From assembly GCF_000787715.1 (NCBI RefSeq), contig NZ_BBPI01000072.1, positions 1 through 59,271 of the forward strand: a stretch of DNA of 59,271 nucleotides, written 5' to 3'. A program made the translations under genes and the position numbers. Positions 18,505 to 27,511 of the stretch are shown in pieces. Positions within the stretch are counted from its first letter, which is position 1; every line of letters starts with the position of its first letter. The stretch comes from Sphingomonas parapaucimobilis NBRC 15100 (GTDB lineage: Bacteria; Pseudomonadota; Alphaproteobacteria; Sphingomonadales; Sphingomonadaceae). The notes below the pieces were generated by a model. It did no database searches. It had not been told where the DNA came from and saw only the letters and a program-made list of their open reading frames with translations.

Positions 18505-19371
18505 GTGAAACATTGGTCCTGGAGCGCCGTCTCCCTCGCCCTGCTGACCCTGTCGGGATGCCAGTCCAAGCCCGGGGGGCAGGGTGTCGCGCAGGTCGAC
18601 GGACAGGCGATCACCACCCAGGCGCTGGATGCCGAGCTGGCCGATGCGCCGCCGGGCATCGACCGCCTCGCCTATCGCAAGGTGATCCTGCCCCAGCTGG
18701 TCGACCGTACCCTGCTGGCGCAGGCGGCGCAGAAGATGGGGATCGACAAGACCCCCGAATTCGCCGCCCAGCGCGAACGGCAGGAGCAGAAGCTGCTGGT
18801 CGAGATGCTGGCGCAGAAGCTGGCCAACACCGTGCCGGTGCCGAACGTCCAGGCCGTCGACGCCTATATCGCCGCACACCCTTACGAATTCGCGCAGCGA
18901 CAGAAATTCTATGTCGACCAGATTCGCTTCGCCCAGCCCGCCAGCACCGAGGCATTGCTGGCGCTTGGCCAGTTCAAGACGCTGGATGCACTGGCGGACG
19001 GACTGACCCGCGACGCCACGCCCTTCACGCGCGATCATGTCCTGGTCGACTCGGCGTTCCTCCCGGCTGCGATCGCGGCACAGGTGGCCAAGCAGCCGAC
19101 GGGCGATCCCATCCTGCTGCCCTATCAGGGCACCTACACGGCCAATGCGATCGTCCAGCGCATGGCGGCACCCGTCACGGGCGAACCCGCACGCGCGCTG
19201 GCGGGCGAGATCCTGCGGCGCAAGGCGATCGCCGATGCACTGGGCCAGACGCTCAAGGATCAGCGCAAGAAGGCCAGCATCTCCTATGAGGCCGGCTTCA
19301 AGCCTGTCGGCAAGGCGGCGGTTGACGGCAAGGCCGTCCGCGACGCGGCCGACCGCGTTCCTGCGCGCTAA
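18505..19371 (+). CDS. EpsD-like lipoprotein, peptidyl-prolyl isomerase/SurA-N family
   Basis: 288 residues from a GTG at 18505 with GGAG 7 bases upstream; an ATG at 18484 would add seven residues. A lipobox LTLSGCQS sits at about residue 19. The mature part starts GVAQVDGQAITTQALDAEL and continues LPQLVDRTLLAQAAQKMGI, as in SurA/PpiD chaperone domains, and it most resembles the EpsD family found in exopolysaccharide/exosortase clusters. A parvulin active site is not obvious. Next to a PEP-CTERM gene, it hints at an exosortase-linked surface pathway encoded elsewhere. Confidence 0.7.
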   Translation: MKHWSWSAVSLALLTLSGCQSKPGGQGVAQVDGQAITTQALDAELADAPPGIDRLAYRKVILPQLVDRTLLAQAAQKMGIDKTPEFAAQRERQEQKLLVEMLAQKLANTVPVPNVQAVDAYIAAHPYEFAQRQKFYVDQIRFAQPASTEALLALGQFKTLDALADGLTRDATPFTRDHVLVDSAFLPAAIAAQVAKQPTGDPILLPYQGTYTANAIVQRMAAPVTGEPARALAGEILRRKAIADALGQTLKDQRKKASISYEAGFKPVGKAAVDGKAVRDAADRVPAR

Positions 19372-19378
19372 GAGAACG

Positions 19379-19412
19379 CCTTCCCTCGCCCCCGGACAGG
19401 GGCGAGGGAAGG
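19379..19412. terminator. Strong hairpin after the EpsD-like gene
   Basis: The 14 bp stem CCTTCCCTCGCCCC pairs with GGGGCGAGGGAAGG around a 6-base loop, 7 bases after the stop codon. No T-run follows, so termination efficiency is uncertain; it may stabilise the 3' end. Confidence 0.5.
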
Positions 19413-19646
19413 AAAATATCGGTCCCCGGCGATCCGCTCCAAGACCCTGATCCAAGGGACCCACCCCGCATCCCCGTCACGGGCACACGCTTCGGCGCTG
19501 CGTGACGCCATTTGGACGCAGCGTCCGAGTGCGGTGCAGCAAATATGTCATACGCATTGCAACCTTCGCCGCTCATCGCGGGTTAACCTTGACGTGAGGG
19601 AATTTGCGGATTTGCCGCCGCCCTCGCACCTGCAAGGACAAGCGAT

Positions 19647-21917
19647 ATGGTGGATGCGAACGGAACCGTGATCGAACGACTGGCGCTGATCGGCAATTTC
19701 CTGCCCCGTCAATGCGGGCTCGCGACCTTCACCACCGACGTCTATTCCGCGTTGCGCAACCGCTTCCCCGATCTGGCCGTCGATGTTTACGCGATGGACG
19801 ATCATCCCGGGCGTTACGCCTATCCCCCCGCCGTGACCGCCGCCATCCCGCAGCATGAGCGCGGAGCCTATATCGACATGGCCCGCCGGATCGAGGCGAG
19901 CGGTGCGCAGGCGATCTGGGTGCAGCATGAATATGGCATCTATGGCGGTGCCGCCGGTGAGCATCTGCTGGCCCTGCTCGACCGGACCACGTTGCCCGTG
20001 ATCGCGACGCTGCATACCGTCCTGGAAAAGCCCTCCGCCGACGAACGCCGGGTGATGGAGGGGCTGCTGCGTCGCTGCGCCCGGATCATCGTCATGGCCG
20101 ACAAGGGTCGCGACATCCTCCAGCGCATCTATGGCGCGGACCCGCGCCAGATCGCGATGATCCCGCATGGCGTGCCGGACCGCGAACTGATCTCGCCCGA
20201 CTCGCTGAAGGCCAAGTTCGGCTGGGAAGGGCGAAAGGTGGTCTTCACCTTCGGCCTGCTTGCACCGAACAAGGGGATCGAGACGATCATCGAGGCGCTG
20301 CCCGCCGTCGCCGCGCATCATCCGGAATTGCTTTATGTCGTGCTGGGCGCGACGCATCCCAATCTGATCGCGCATGAGGGCGAGGCCTATCGCGATCGGT
20401 TGAAGGCGCTGGCCGAGGCGCGCGGCGTGGCCGACAATGTCGCCTTTGTCGATGCATTCGTCGAGCATGACGACCTGATCGAATATCTGCAGGCCGCCGA
20501 CATCTATGCGACGCCCTATACCAACCCCGCCCAGATCACGAGCGGCACGCTGTCCTATGCGGTCGGTGTCGGCAAGGCGGTGGTCTCCACGCCTTATGTC
20601 CACGCCGTCGAGATCCTGGGCGACGATCACGGCGTCCTCGTCGATTTCTGCGATGCGGACGCCTTTGCCCGCGAGATCGACCGGCTGCTGACCGACGACG
20701 TGGCCCGCAACCGCCTGTCGAGCCGCGCTTATGCCCGTGGCCGCACCATGATCTGGCCGCGCCTGGCCGAGGCGGCGCTGGAGCAGATGGCGGCGGCGAT
20801 CACCGCCCGTCCGCGCCGGATCGCCGGATCATACCAGACCAGCATCAAGCCGTTGAAGGCCGATATCGCCGCCGTCGAGCGAATGAGCGATTCGACCGGC
20901 ATGTTGCAGCATGCCATCTACTCGATCCCCGATCGCCGCCATGGCTATTGCATCGATGACAATGCACGCGCGCTGATCTTCATGACCCAGGCGCCGGATA
21001 TCGATCCGGTCACACGCGACAAGTGGACGACCATCTACGCCTCGTTCCTGCAATATGCCTGGAACCCGGAAGCGCGCCGTTATCGCAACTTCATGCGCTT
21101 CGACCGCAGCTGGTGCGAGGATGTGGGGTCGGAGGATTCCAACGGTCGCACCCTCTGGGCGCTGGGCGTGACCGCTCGCGATGCGCAGCAGGCCAAGCAT
21201 CGCGACTGGGCGCAGATGTGGTTCGACGCGACCGCCTCGCTGGCGTTGGACCTGGGATCGCTGCGGGCACAGGCCTTTGCGATGCTGGGCGCGGCGGCCA
21301 TGCTGGAGGCGCGGCCGGGGCATCAGCTGGCGCGTGCCATCCTGGAAAAGCTGCCCCCGCTGCACCTCGCTTTGCTCGAGGAGGCGCGTCGCCCCGAATG
21401 GCAGTGGTTCGAGATCGTGCTGGCCTATGACAATGCCCGCGTGCCGCAGGCGCTGATCGAGGCGGGGCGTGCGCTGGGTCGCCAGGACCTGATCGATTGC
21501 GGTATTTCCACGCTGGACTGGATCGTCGGCAAGCAGACCTCGCCCGAAGGCCGCTTCCGCGCGGTCGGCAGCGAGAGCTTCGGCCGTCCCTATGCCGAGC
21601 CGTTGCAGTTCGACCAGCAGCCGCTGGAGGCGCAGGCGACGGTAGAGGCGTGCCAGTCGGCCTATGCCGCCACCCGCGATTCGCGCTGGATCGCCGAGGG
21701 TGAGCGGGCCTATGGCTGGTTCCTGGGTGCCAACGACCTCGACCTGCCGCTGGCGACGGCGCAGGACGGCGGCTGTTTCGACGGGCTGATGCCGACCGGC
21801 CTCAACCGCAACCAGGGGGCCGAATCGATCCTGGCGCTGCAACTCGCCAATTGCGCGATAGCCAGCCTTTGCCATTCCGCGTCATCCATGGCAGGAGCCG
21901 ATCGTCACATTGCCTGA
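19647..21917 (+). CDS. GT4 glycosyltransferase fused to a six-hairpin glycosidase-like domain
   Basis: 756 residues. Residues about 10-400 are a GT-B glycosyltransferase of family 4: an acceptor-site NFLPRQCGLATFTTDV, a donor half starting VVFTFGLLAPNKGIETIIEA, and an SGTLSYAVGVGKAVVSTPY loop. Residues about 410-740 form an alpha-helical domain like (alpha/alpha)6 glycosidases, with RHGYCIDDNARALIFM and MPTGLNRNQGAESILALQL. There is no signal peptide, so it is cytosolic. It is followed 62 bases later by a GH130 phosphorylase. The sugar is not shown by sequence; GH130 points to mannosides. Confidence 0.82.
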   Translation: MVDANGTVIERLALIGNFLPRQCGLATFTTDVYSALRNRFPDLAVDVYAMDDHPGRYAYPPAVTAAIPQHERGAYIDMARRIEASGAQAIWVQHEYGIYGGAAGEHLLALLDRTTLPVIATLHTVLEKPSADERRVMEGLLRRCARIIVMADKGRDILQRIYGADPRQIAMIPHGVPDRELISPDSLKAKFGWEGRKVVFTFGLLAPNKGIETIIEALPAVAAHHPELLYVVLGATHPNLIAHEGEAYRDRLKALAEARGVADNVAFVDAFVEHDDLIEYLQAADIYATPYTNPAQITSGTLSYAVGVGKAVVSTPYVHAVEILGDDHGVLVDFCDADAFAREIDRLLTDDVARNRLSSRAYARGRTMIWPRLAEAALEQMAAAITARPRRIAGSYQTSIKPLKADIAAVERMSDSTGMLQHAIYSIPDRRHGYCIDDNARALIFMTQAPDIDPVTRDKWTTIYASFLQYAWNPEARRYRNFMRFDRSWCEDVGSEDSNGRTLWALGVTARDAQQAKHRDWAQMWFDATASLALDLGSLRAQAFAMLGAAAMLEARPGHQLARAILEKLPPLHLALLEEARRPEWQWFEIVLAYDNARVPQALIEAGRALGRQDLIDCGISTLDWIVGKQTSPEGRFRAVGSESFGRPYAEPLQFDQQPLEAQATVEACQSAYAATRDSRWIAEGERAYGWFLGANDLDLPLATAQDGGCFDGLMPTGLNRNQGAESILALQLANCAIASLCHSASSMAGADRHIA

Positions 21918-21979
21918 CATGCTGTCATGTTCGGGGGAAGTGATGAGCGTTTTTGGTAAAGTGGCGAGACGGTAGCGCG

Positions 21980-23263
21980 ATGGATCTTTTCAACCACCGG
22001 CTGCGGCTTCATGCCGATCCTTCGCGCGTCGTGGTGCGGCCGTTTCACATCGCCTGGGGCGGTGGCAATGGCGCACCCCCCAGCCGGACCGAACGGCTGG
22101 TCGGCGAAGTGCTGGCCATGTCGCCGCAGGAAGCGAGTGACCAGCTGGAAGCCGTGCTGAAGGATTTCGAGGCCCGGCACTGGCAGACGCGGCGCGTCTT
22201 CATGACCCGCTACGACCAGATCGAGGATCTGCTGAAGCTGGATGGGTCGAAGATCGGCGACGAGAAGCGCCAGCTGATCGGGGCCTATTTCTGCCACGAA
22301 TACAGCTATGCCGCGGCCGCGCTGATGAACCCGTCGGCGGTGCCGCATTTCGACCAGACCGGCATCCAGCCGGGGTCGCAGCGTATCCTGATGTCGATGC
22401 GGTCGGTGGGTGAGGGGCATATCTCCTCGGTCGCCTTCCGCGAAGGCATCATCAACGACCAGAATCAGCTGCGCCTGGCGCCCGAGCCACCCTTCGCGAC
22501 CGCGACGGACGTGCATGGCTGGGGCGAGTATGAGATGCCGAGCGGCCCGATCACGGTCCACCGCCACCGCGATTCGACCCTGTCGGGCACGGTCATCTTC
22601 CCGATCACCCAGGCCCAGTCCAAGGGGCTGGAGGACATGCGCATCGTCCAGTTCACACATGACGACAGCGCGGTCGAGTGGATCGGCACCTACACCGCCT
22701 ATGACGGCTCGGGCATCCAGTCCGAACTGATGCGCACCCGCGATTTCCGCGCGTTCGACCTCGTGCCGATGACCGGCGCGGCGGCGCGGAACAAGGGCAT
22801 GGCGCTGTTCCCGCGCAAGGTGGCAGGCCAGTATATGATGATCGGGCGGCAGGACGGCGAGAACCTGTTCCTGCTCAAGTCCGATTCGCTGACCCACTGG
22901 GACGATGGCGAGAAGATCCTGACGCCCGTCTATCCCTGGGAACTGGTGCAGATCGGCAATTGCGGTCCGCCCATCGAGGTGGACGAAGGCTGGTTGCTGC
23001 TAACCCACGGCGTCGGCGCGATGCGCAAATATTCGATCGGCGCGGCTTTGCTCGACAAGAACGACCCGTCCAAGGTGCTTGGCCGGACGAAGCAGCCGAT
23101 CTTGGCCGCCAAGGATCAGGACCGCGAGGGCTATGTGCCCAACGTCGTCTATTCCTGCGGCGCGATCCGCCACGGCGACTCGCTGTTCCTGCCCTATGGC
23201 ATCGCGGACAGCTCGATCGGCTTTGCGTTCGTGAAGATCAGCGAGCTGCTCGCCGCGATGTGA
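21980..23263 (+). CDS. Glycoside hydrolase family 130 protein (mannoside phosphorylase-like)
   Basis: 428 residues from the ATG at 21980; the ribosome-binding site is weak. The GH130 five-bladed propeller is evident: GLEDMRIVQF in place of the usual EDPR motif with its catalytic Asp, GTYTAYDG, IGNCGPPIEVDEGWLLLTHG, YSIGAALLDKNDPSKVLGR, and a final blade with FLPYGIADSSIGFAF. GH130 enzymes phosphorolyse beta-1,4- or beta-1,2-mannosides to mannose 1-phosphate. An N-terminal helical extension of about 110 residues precedes the propeller. There is no signal peptide. Pairing with the GT4 fusion suggests turnover of the same intracellular glycan. Confidence 0.88.
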   Translation: MDLFNHRLRLHADPSRVVVRPFHIAWGGGNGAPPSRTERLVGEVLAMSPQEASDQLEAVLKDFEARHWQTRRVFMTRYDQIEDLLKLDGSKIGDEKRQLIGAYFCHEYSYAAAALMNPSAVPHFDQTGIQPGSQRILMSMRSVGEGHISSVAFREGIINDQNQLRLAPEPPFATATDVHGWGEYEMPSGPITVHRHRDSTLSGTVIFPITQAQSKGLEDMRIVQFTHDDSAVEWIGTYTAYDGSGIQSELMRTRDFRAFDLVPMTGAAARNKGMALFPRKVAGQYMMIGRQDGENLFLLKSDSLTHWDDGEKILTPVYPWELVQIGNCGPPIEVDEGWLLLTHGVGAMRKYSIGAALLDKNDPSKVLGRTKQPILAAKDQDREGYVPNVVYSCGAIRHGDSLFLPYGIADSSIGFAFVKISELLAAM

Positions 23264-23299
23264 TCACGAAGTGGCGCGGGTAACGATACCGTGCCGCCC

Positions 23300-23436
23300 G
23301 GTCCCCTCCTTTCCTCCCCCTTAGGGGGGAGGGGAACCATCCGAAGGATGGTGGAGGGGTGTACCCCCTCTCTCGATCGCGGGACACTCCTCCGTCAGGC
23401 CTTCGGCCTGCCACCTCCCCTTACAGGGGAGGAAAC
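23300..23436. repeat. Intergenic palindromic repeats, family D and relatives
   Basis: It contains CCTCCCCCTTAGGGGGGAGG, the small hairpin CCATCCGAAGGATGG, then CTCCGTCAGGCCTTCGGCC and CACCTCCCCTTACAGGGGAG. The second half matches the repeat at 27-97. It fills the gap between the convergent GH130 and OPT genes. Confidence 0.6.
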
Positions 23437-23455
23437 ATATCGAATCCCGCAGGGA

Positions 23456-25432
23456 TCAGCGTGCCGCTGCCGGCAGGCTGACGACCTGACGCCGCGTATA
23501 GCGATACAGCGCCGCCACGATCCCCAGGAACAGGATCGTCCCCCCGATCAGCGCAGGCGTGGCAAAGCCGTCCCCGACCAGCGCCAGCGGCGCGTCCGAG
23601 TTGGTCAGGTAGACGATCCCGGCAAAACCCACCCCCCACAGGCTTTCACCCACGATCAGGCCGGTCGCGGCCAGCACGCCCAGCCGCTCGGCGGCTTCCG
23701 GGTTGGCGCTGCGCCTGGCCCAGCGGTCATAGGCATGGCCGATCACCGCGCCGATCACGACCGGCAGCGTGGCCGACATGGGCAGGTAGATGCCCAGCCC
23801 GACGCCCAGCGGCGGCAGGCGCAGCCAGCCGAGCTTGCCGAGGATTTCGTCCGCCACGATCACCCCGATGCCGACAGCCGCGCCGACGCCGATCATCGCC
23901 CAGTTGAGGTCGCCGCCCAGCACCCCCTTGGCGAGCGCCGAGATCAGCGCGGCCTGCGGTGCGGACAGCGCGTTCGGCCCGGCACCCGGCGTGCCCGCAA
24001 AGCCCAGCGTCGCGTTGAGCAGGTCGAGGACGGGGGGGATCACCAGGCTGCCGAAGACGACGCCGATGACCAGCGCCACCTGCTGCTTCCACGGCGTCGC
24101 GCCGACCAGCTCGCCGGTCTTCAGGTCCTGCAGATTGTCGTTGGAGATCGTCGCGACACCGAACACGACGCCGGTCACGATCAGGGCATAGGCGACCAGC
24201 GCCTGCGTCGTCTCCGGTGACGTCCCGCGCCCGAACAGCCCGACGAGGAGCAGGGCTGCGGCCAGCACCGACAGGATGCCGATGCCCGACACCGGGCTGT
24301 TCGACGCGCCGATCAGCCCCGCCATATACCCGCAAACGGCCGCGATCACGAGGCCGATCAGCAGGATGAACAGCAGCGCGCCACCGATCAACGCAAAGCC
24401 CGACGCGGCCAGCGGCCCGCCCGCGATCACCGACCACAGCAGCCCGGCGATCGGCACCAGCGTCGCCAGCGCGACGATGGCGACGATCCCGATCGGCAGG
24501 TCACGCTCGCCGATGGCAAGGACCGCGCCGTCGCGCCGGGCCGAAGAGGCCGCAAGCGAGGAACGGATACCGCCGATGACCGGCCCGATGATCTTCAGCA
24601 GCGTCCAGATCGCCGCGACCCCGATCACCCCCGCGCCCAGGAAACGCACGTCGCGGCTGAAAATGCCACCCGCCCATTCCGCGACCGGCCCGGCCGAGGG
24701 GGCCATGGCGGTCAGAATGGGCAGCGCCACCCACCAGCCGATCGCGATGCCCGCCAGCATCGCTATGCCGACCGACAGGCCGACCAGATGCCCGACCCCG
24801 ATCAGCGCGAAGGACAGCCCGCCCGAAATGCCGGTCGCGCCCGCGCCGGTGCGGAACCAGACGGCCGCTTCGGCGACCGCCAGCTTGGTCTGGGTCAGGA
24901 TCGCGAAGGCGGCCGAAGCGACGGCGTTGACGACGATCAGGCGAAGGCCGGTCGCGCTTTCGGCCTCGCCCTCACGACTGCCCGCACCGACCTTCAGCAC
25001 CTCGGCGGCGGCGCGGCCCTCCGGATAGGGCAGGTCGGTGTCGACGACCAGCGCGCGGCGCAAGGGGACCGAGAACATGACGCCCAATATGCCGCCGGTC
25101 GCCGTGATCCCGGCGGTCAACAGATAGGGAAAGCCCTGCCACCACCCGATCATGACAAGCCCGGGCAGCACGAAGATGATCGCCGCCAGTGTCCCCGCCG
25201 CCGAGGCGACCGTCTGGACGATATTATTCTCCAGCACCGAACTGTTGGGAAGGTAGCGCAGGATGGCCATCGAGATGACCGCCGCCGGGATCGAGGTGGC
25301 GAAGGTCAGGCCGACCTTGAGGCCGAGATAGACGTTCGCGGCGGTGAACAACAGGGTGATGATCCCGCCGAGTGCGATGCCGCGAAGGGTCAGTTCGGCA
25401 ACGGGGCGGGCGGTCGTGGGAGAACGGCTCAT
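23456..25432 (-). CDS. OPT-family oligopeptide transporter
   Basis: 658 residues with about fourteen or more predicted membrane helices. The start has the family pattern ELTLRGIALGGIITLLFTAANVY, and the segment LPYPEGRAAAEVLKVG is a well-known OPT signature. A second conserved block is FGVATISNDNLQDLKTGELVG. OPT proteins import small peptides or metal-siderophore-like compounds by proton symport; the substrate here is not predictable. Repeats lie both upstream and downstream, so it is probably transcribed alone. Confidence 0.92.
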   Translation of the reverse strand: MSRSPTTARPVAELTLRGIALGGIITLLFTAANVYLGLKVGLTFATSIPAAVISMAILRYLPNSSVLENNIVQTVASAAGTLAAIIFVLPGLVMIGWWQGFPYLLTAGITATGGILGVMFSVPLRRALVVDTDLPYPEGRAAAEVLKVGAGSREGEAESATGLRLIVVNAVASAAFAILTQTKLAVAEAAVWFRTGAGATGISGGLSFALIGVGHLVGLSVGIAMLAGIAIGWWVALPILTAMAPSAGPVAEWAGGIFSRDVRFLGAGVIGVAAIWTLLKIIGPVIGGIRSSLAASSARRDGAVLAIGERDLPIGIVAIVALATLVPIAGLLWSVIAGGPLAASGFALIGGALLFILLIGLVIAAVCGYMAGLIGASNSPVSGIGILSVLAAALLLVGLFGRGTSPETTQALVAYALIVTGVVFGVATISNDNLQDLKTGELVGATPWKQQVALVIGVVFGSLVIPPVLDLLNATLGFAGTPGAGPNALSAPQAALISALAKGVLGGDLNWAMIGVGAAVGIGVIVADEILGKLGWLRLPPLGVGLGIYLPMSATLPVVIGAVIGHAYDRWARRSANPEAAERLGVLAATGLIVGESLWGVGFAGIVYLTNSDAPLALVGDGFATPALIGGTILFLGIVAALYRYTRRQVVSLPAAAR

Positions 25433-25797
25433 GCGCGCAGATGTGGCAGAAGGCGCGGCGCTCGCCTAGCATTTCGTGTGGGGAATGCGCTCAGGCTGCG
25501 CATGGCGGGCGTGGGGGAGTATTCCTTCCCAATCCTCCGTTCAGCTTGAGCGAAGTCGAAGGCTACGCGATTCAACCGCCAAAGGCCCCACCCCGGCGAA
25601 GGCCGGGGTCCAAGTCTTGCAAAGTTCGTGGTGCGCGGGCCGTTGCGTGGGAGGCCAAGATGCCGCGCCTTCAACGGCCCATGGTAACTGGACCCCGGCC
25701 TTCGCCGGGGTGCGCGCTTGAGATGAGTGGATTCCCGTGGCCTTCGACTTCGCTCAGGCGGAACGGAGGTGGGGGCGGGTTGGGTGCGCGCGGGGCC
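25433..25797. other. Intergenic region filled with repeats
   Basis: This 365 bp stretch separates the OPT gene start from the HerA-like gene stop. It holds the nested inverted repeats at 25535-25769. I see no credible gene. The OPT promoter should lie in the first 100 bases. Confidence 0.7.
25535..25769. repeat. Nested inverted repeats, families B (outer) and C (inner)
   Basis: The outer arms are GTTCAGCTTGAGCGAAGTCG at 25539 and the inverted CCTTCGACTTCGCTCAGGCG at 25741. The inner arms are CCCCGGCGAAGGCCGGGGTC at 25591-25610 and GACCCCGGCCTTCGCCGGGG at 25691-25710. The two pairs are concentric, giving a large potential hairpin. Confidence 0.75.
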
Positions 25798-27408
25798 TTA
25801 CCCCCGAAACAAATTCCCCAGCACCCCACGCACCACCGCGCCGACGATCCCGCCGCCAGCGCTGCTCGACCGCCGCCTCGAGCCACCACCGAACACCTGC
25901 TTGCCGATTTCGTTGGCCACCTGTCGCCCGATCGAGGAACTGGCCGAACGTGCCGCGCTGCTCGCCATCTTGGCCCAGGGGGAGTCGGCCGCCGCGCGCT
26001 GTTCGGCGATGCGGGCGCGTTCGGCCTCCTTGGCGGCCTTTGCATCCGCCTTGGCCTGTTGGGCGGCCTGTTTCTCCGCCTCGGTCGCCGCCTTCGCCTC
26101 GGCGGCCGCCGCAGCGGCCTCCCGGGTCTTGGCGGCGAGCAGTTCCTCGGCCGATTCGCGGTCGACCGCCTGGTCGTATTTGGCACCGACCGCATCGGTC
26201 TCGATCAGGACCTTGCGTTCGTCCGGCGTCACGGGGCCGACCCGGCTGCGCGGCGGAGCGATCAGCGTGCGCTCGACCGGCGAGGGCGAGCCGTCGGGCT
26301 GGAGCAGCGAGACCAGCGCCTCGCCGACCTTCAGCTCGGTGATGGCGGTGGCGACGTCCACACCCGGATTGGCGCGGAACGTCTCGGCTGCCGAGCGCAC
26401 CGCCGCCTGGTCGCGCGGGGTGAAGGCGCGCAGTGCGTGCTGGACCCGGTTGCCCAGCTGTCCGGCGATCTTGTCGGGTACGTCGATCGGGTTCTGGGTG
26501 ATGAAATAGACGCCGACGCCCTTGGACCGGATCAGGCGCACCACGCGCTCGATCGTGTCGACCAAGGCAGGCGCGGCCTCGTCGAACAGCAGATGTGCCT
26601 CGTCGAAGAAGAAGACCAGCTTGGGCTTGTCGGGGTCGCCGATCTCGGGAAGCTGCTCGAACAGTTCGGACAACAGCCACAGCAGGAAGGTCGCGTAGAG
26701 CTTGGGGCTTGCCATCAGCTGGTCGGCGGCCAGGATATTGACGACGCCGCGCCCGGTATCGTCGGTGGCGATCAGGTCGGCCAGTTCCAGCGCGGGTTCA
26801 CCGAAGAAATGCTCGCCCCCTTGCGTGCGCAGCTGGAGCAGCGCGCGCTGGATCGCACCGACCGACTGTTTCGAGACATTGCCATAGGTGGTGGTCAGTT
26901 CGTCCGCCCGCGCGGCGCATTCGGCCAGCATCGCCTGGAGATCGTCCAGGTCGAGCAGCAGCAGCCCTTCCTTGTCCGCGACATGGAAGGCGATGGTCAG
27001 CACGCCCTCCTGCGTCTCGTTCAACCCCATCATGCGGGCCAGCAGCAGCGGCCCCATCTCCGACACGGTGGCGCGGACGGGATGCCCCTGGGTACCGAAC
27101 AGGTCCCAGAACTGCACCGGCGCGGCCTCATAGGCCCAGTCGGCCATGTCCAGTTCGGCGGCGCGTGCGCTGAAGGCGGCGTGCGTCTTGCCCATCGCCG
27201 ATCCCGCCATGCTGAGCCCCGAAAGGTCGCCCTTCACATCGGCGACGAAGCTCGGCACGCCCGCGCGCGAAAAGCCTTCGACCATCGTCTGCAGCGTCAC
27301 CGTCTTGCCGGTGCCGGTCGCGCCCGCGATCAGGCCGTGCCGGTTCGCGCGCTTGAGGTCGATCGCCTGTGGCTTGCCGCCACCTGTGCCGATGAAGATG
27401 CCGTCCAT
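25798..27408 (-). CDS. HerA-like ATPase, DUF853/YjgR family
   Basis: 536 residues from the ATG at 27408; an ATG at 27417 is also possible. The start matches the YjgR pattern: [20 protein letters not shown], with Walker A GATGTGKT. Walker B is [12 protein letters not shown] near residue 260. A long Ala/Glu/Lys-rich coiled coil spans about 390-460, and the glycine- and serine-rich tail ends GNLFRG. The family is related to HerA/FtsK DNA-pumping ATPases but its cellular role is not established. It is downstream of degP, separated by the terminator at 27448-27485, so it needs its own promoter. Confidence 0.88.
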   Translation of the reverse strand: MDGIFIGTGGGKPQAIDLKRANRHGLIAGATGTGKTVTLQTMVEGFSRAGVPSFVADVKGDLSGLSMAGSAMGKTHAAFSARAAELDMADWAYEAAPVQFWDLFGTQGHPVRATVSEMGPLLLARMMGLNETQEGVLTIAFHVADKEGLLLLDLDDLQAMLAECAARADELTTTYGNVSKQSVGAIQRALLQLRTQGGEHFFGEPALELADLIATDDTGRGVVNILAADQLMASPKLYATFLLWLLSELFEQLPEIGDPDKPKLVFFFDEAHLLFDEAAPALVDTIERVVRLIRSKGVGVYFITQNPIDVPDKIAGQLGNRVQHALRAFTPRDQAAVRSAAETFRANPGVDVATAITELKVGEALVSLLQPDGSPSPVERTLIAPPRSRVGPVTPDERKVLIETDAVGAKYDQAVDRESAEELLAAKTREAAAAAAEAKAATEAEKQAAQQAKADAKAAKEAERARIAEQRAAADSPWAKMASSAARSASSSIGRQVANEIGKQVFGGGSRRRSSSAGGGIVGAVVRGVLGNLFRG

Positions 27409-27447
27409 GGCGCGCATTGTATCGCGCCGGACGGGGACGGGAATAGC

Positions 27448-27485
27448 AAAAGGCCGCCGCATCCCTGGGATGCGACGGCCTTTTT
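27448..27485 (-). terminator. Rho-independent terminator for degP
   Basis: The stem AAAAGGCCGCCGCATCCC pairs with GGGATGCGACGGCCTTTT, with one mismatch. Read on the minus strand it follows the degP stop by about 26 bases and ends in a T-run. The A/T symmetry could make it bidirectional. It sits just upstream of the HerA-like start. Confidence 0.85.
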
Positions 27486-27511
27486 GTCTCGGCCCGTAAA
27501 GGGTGGACGGG

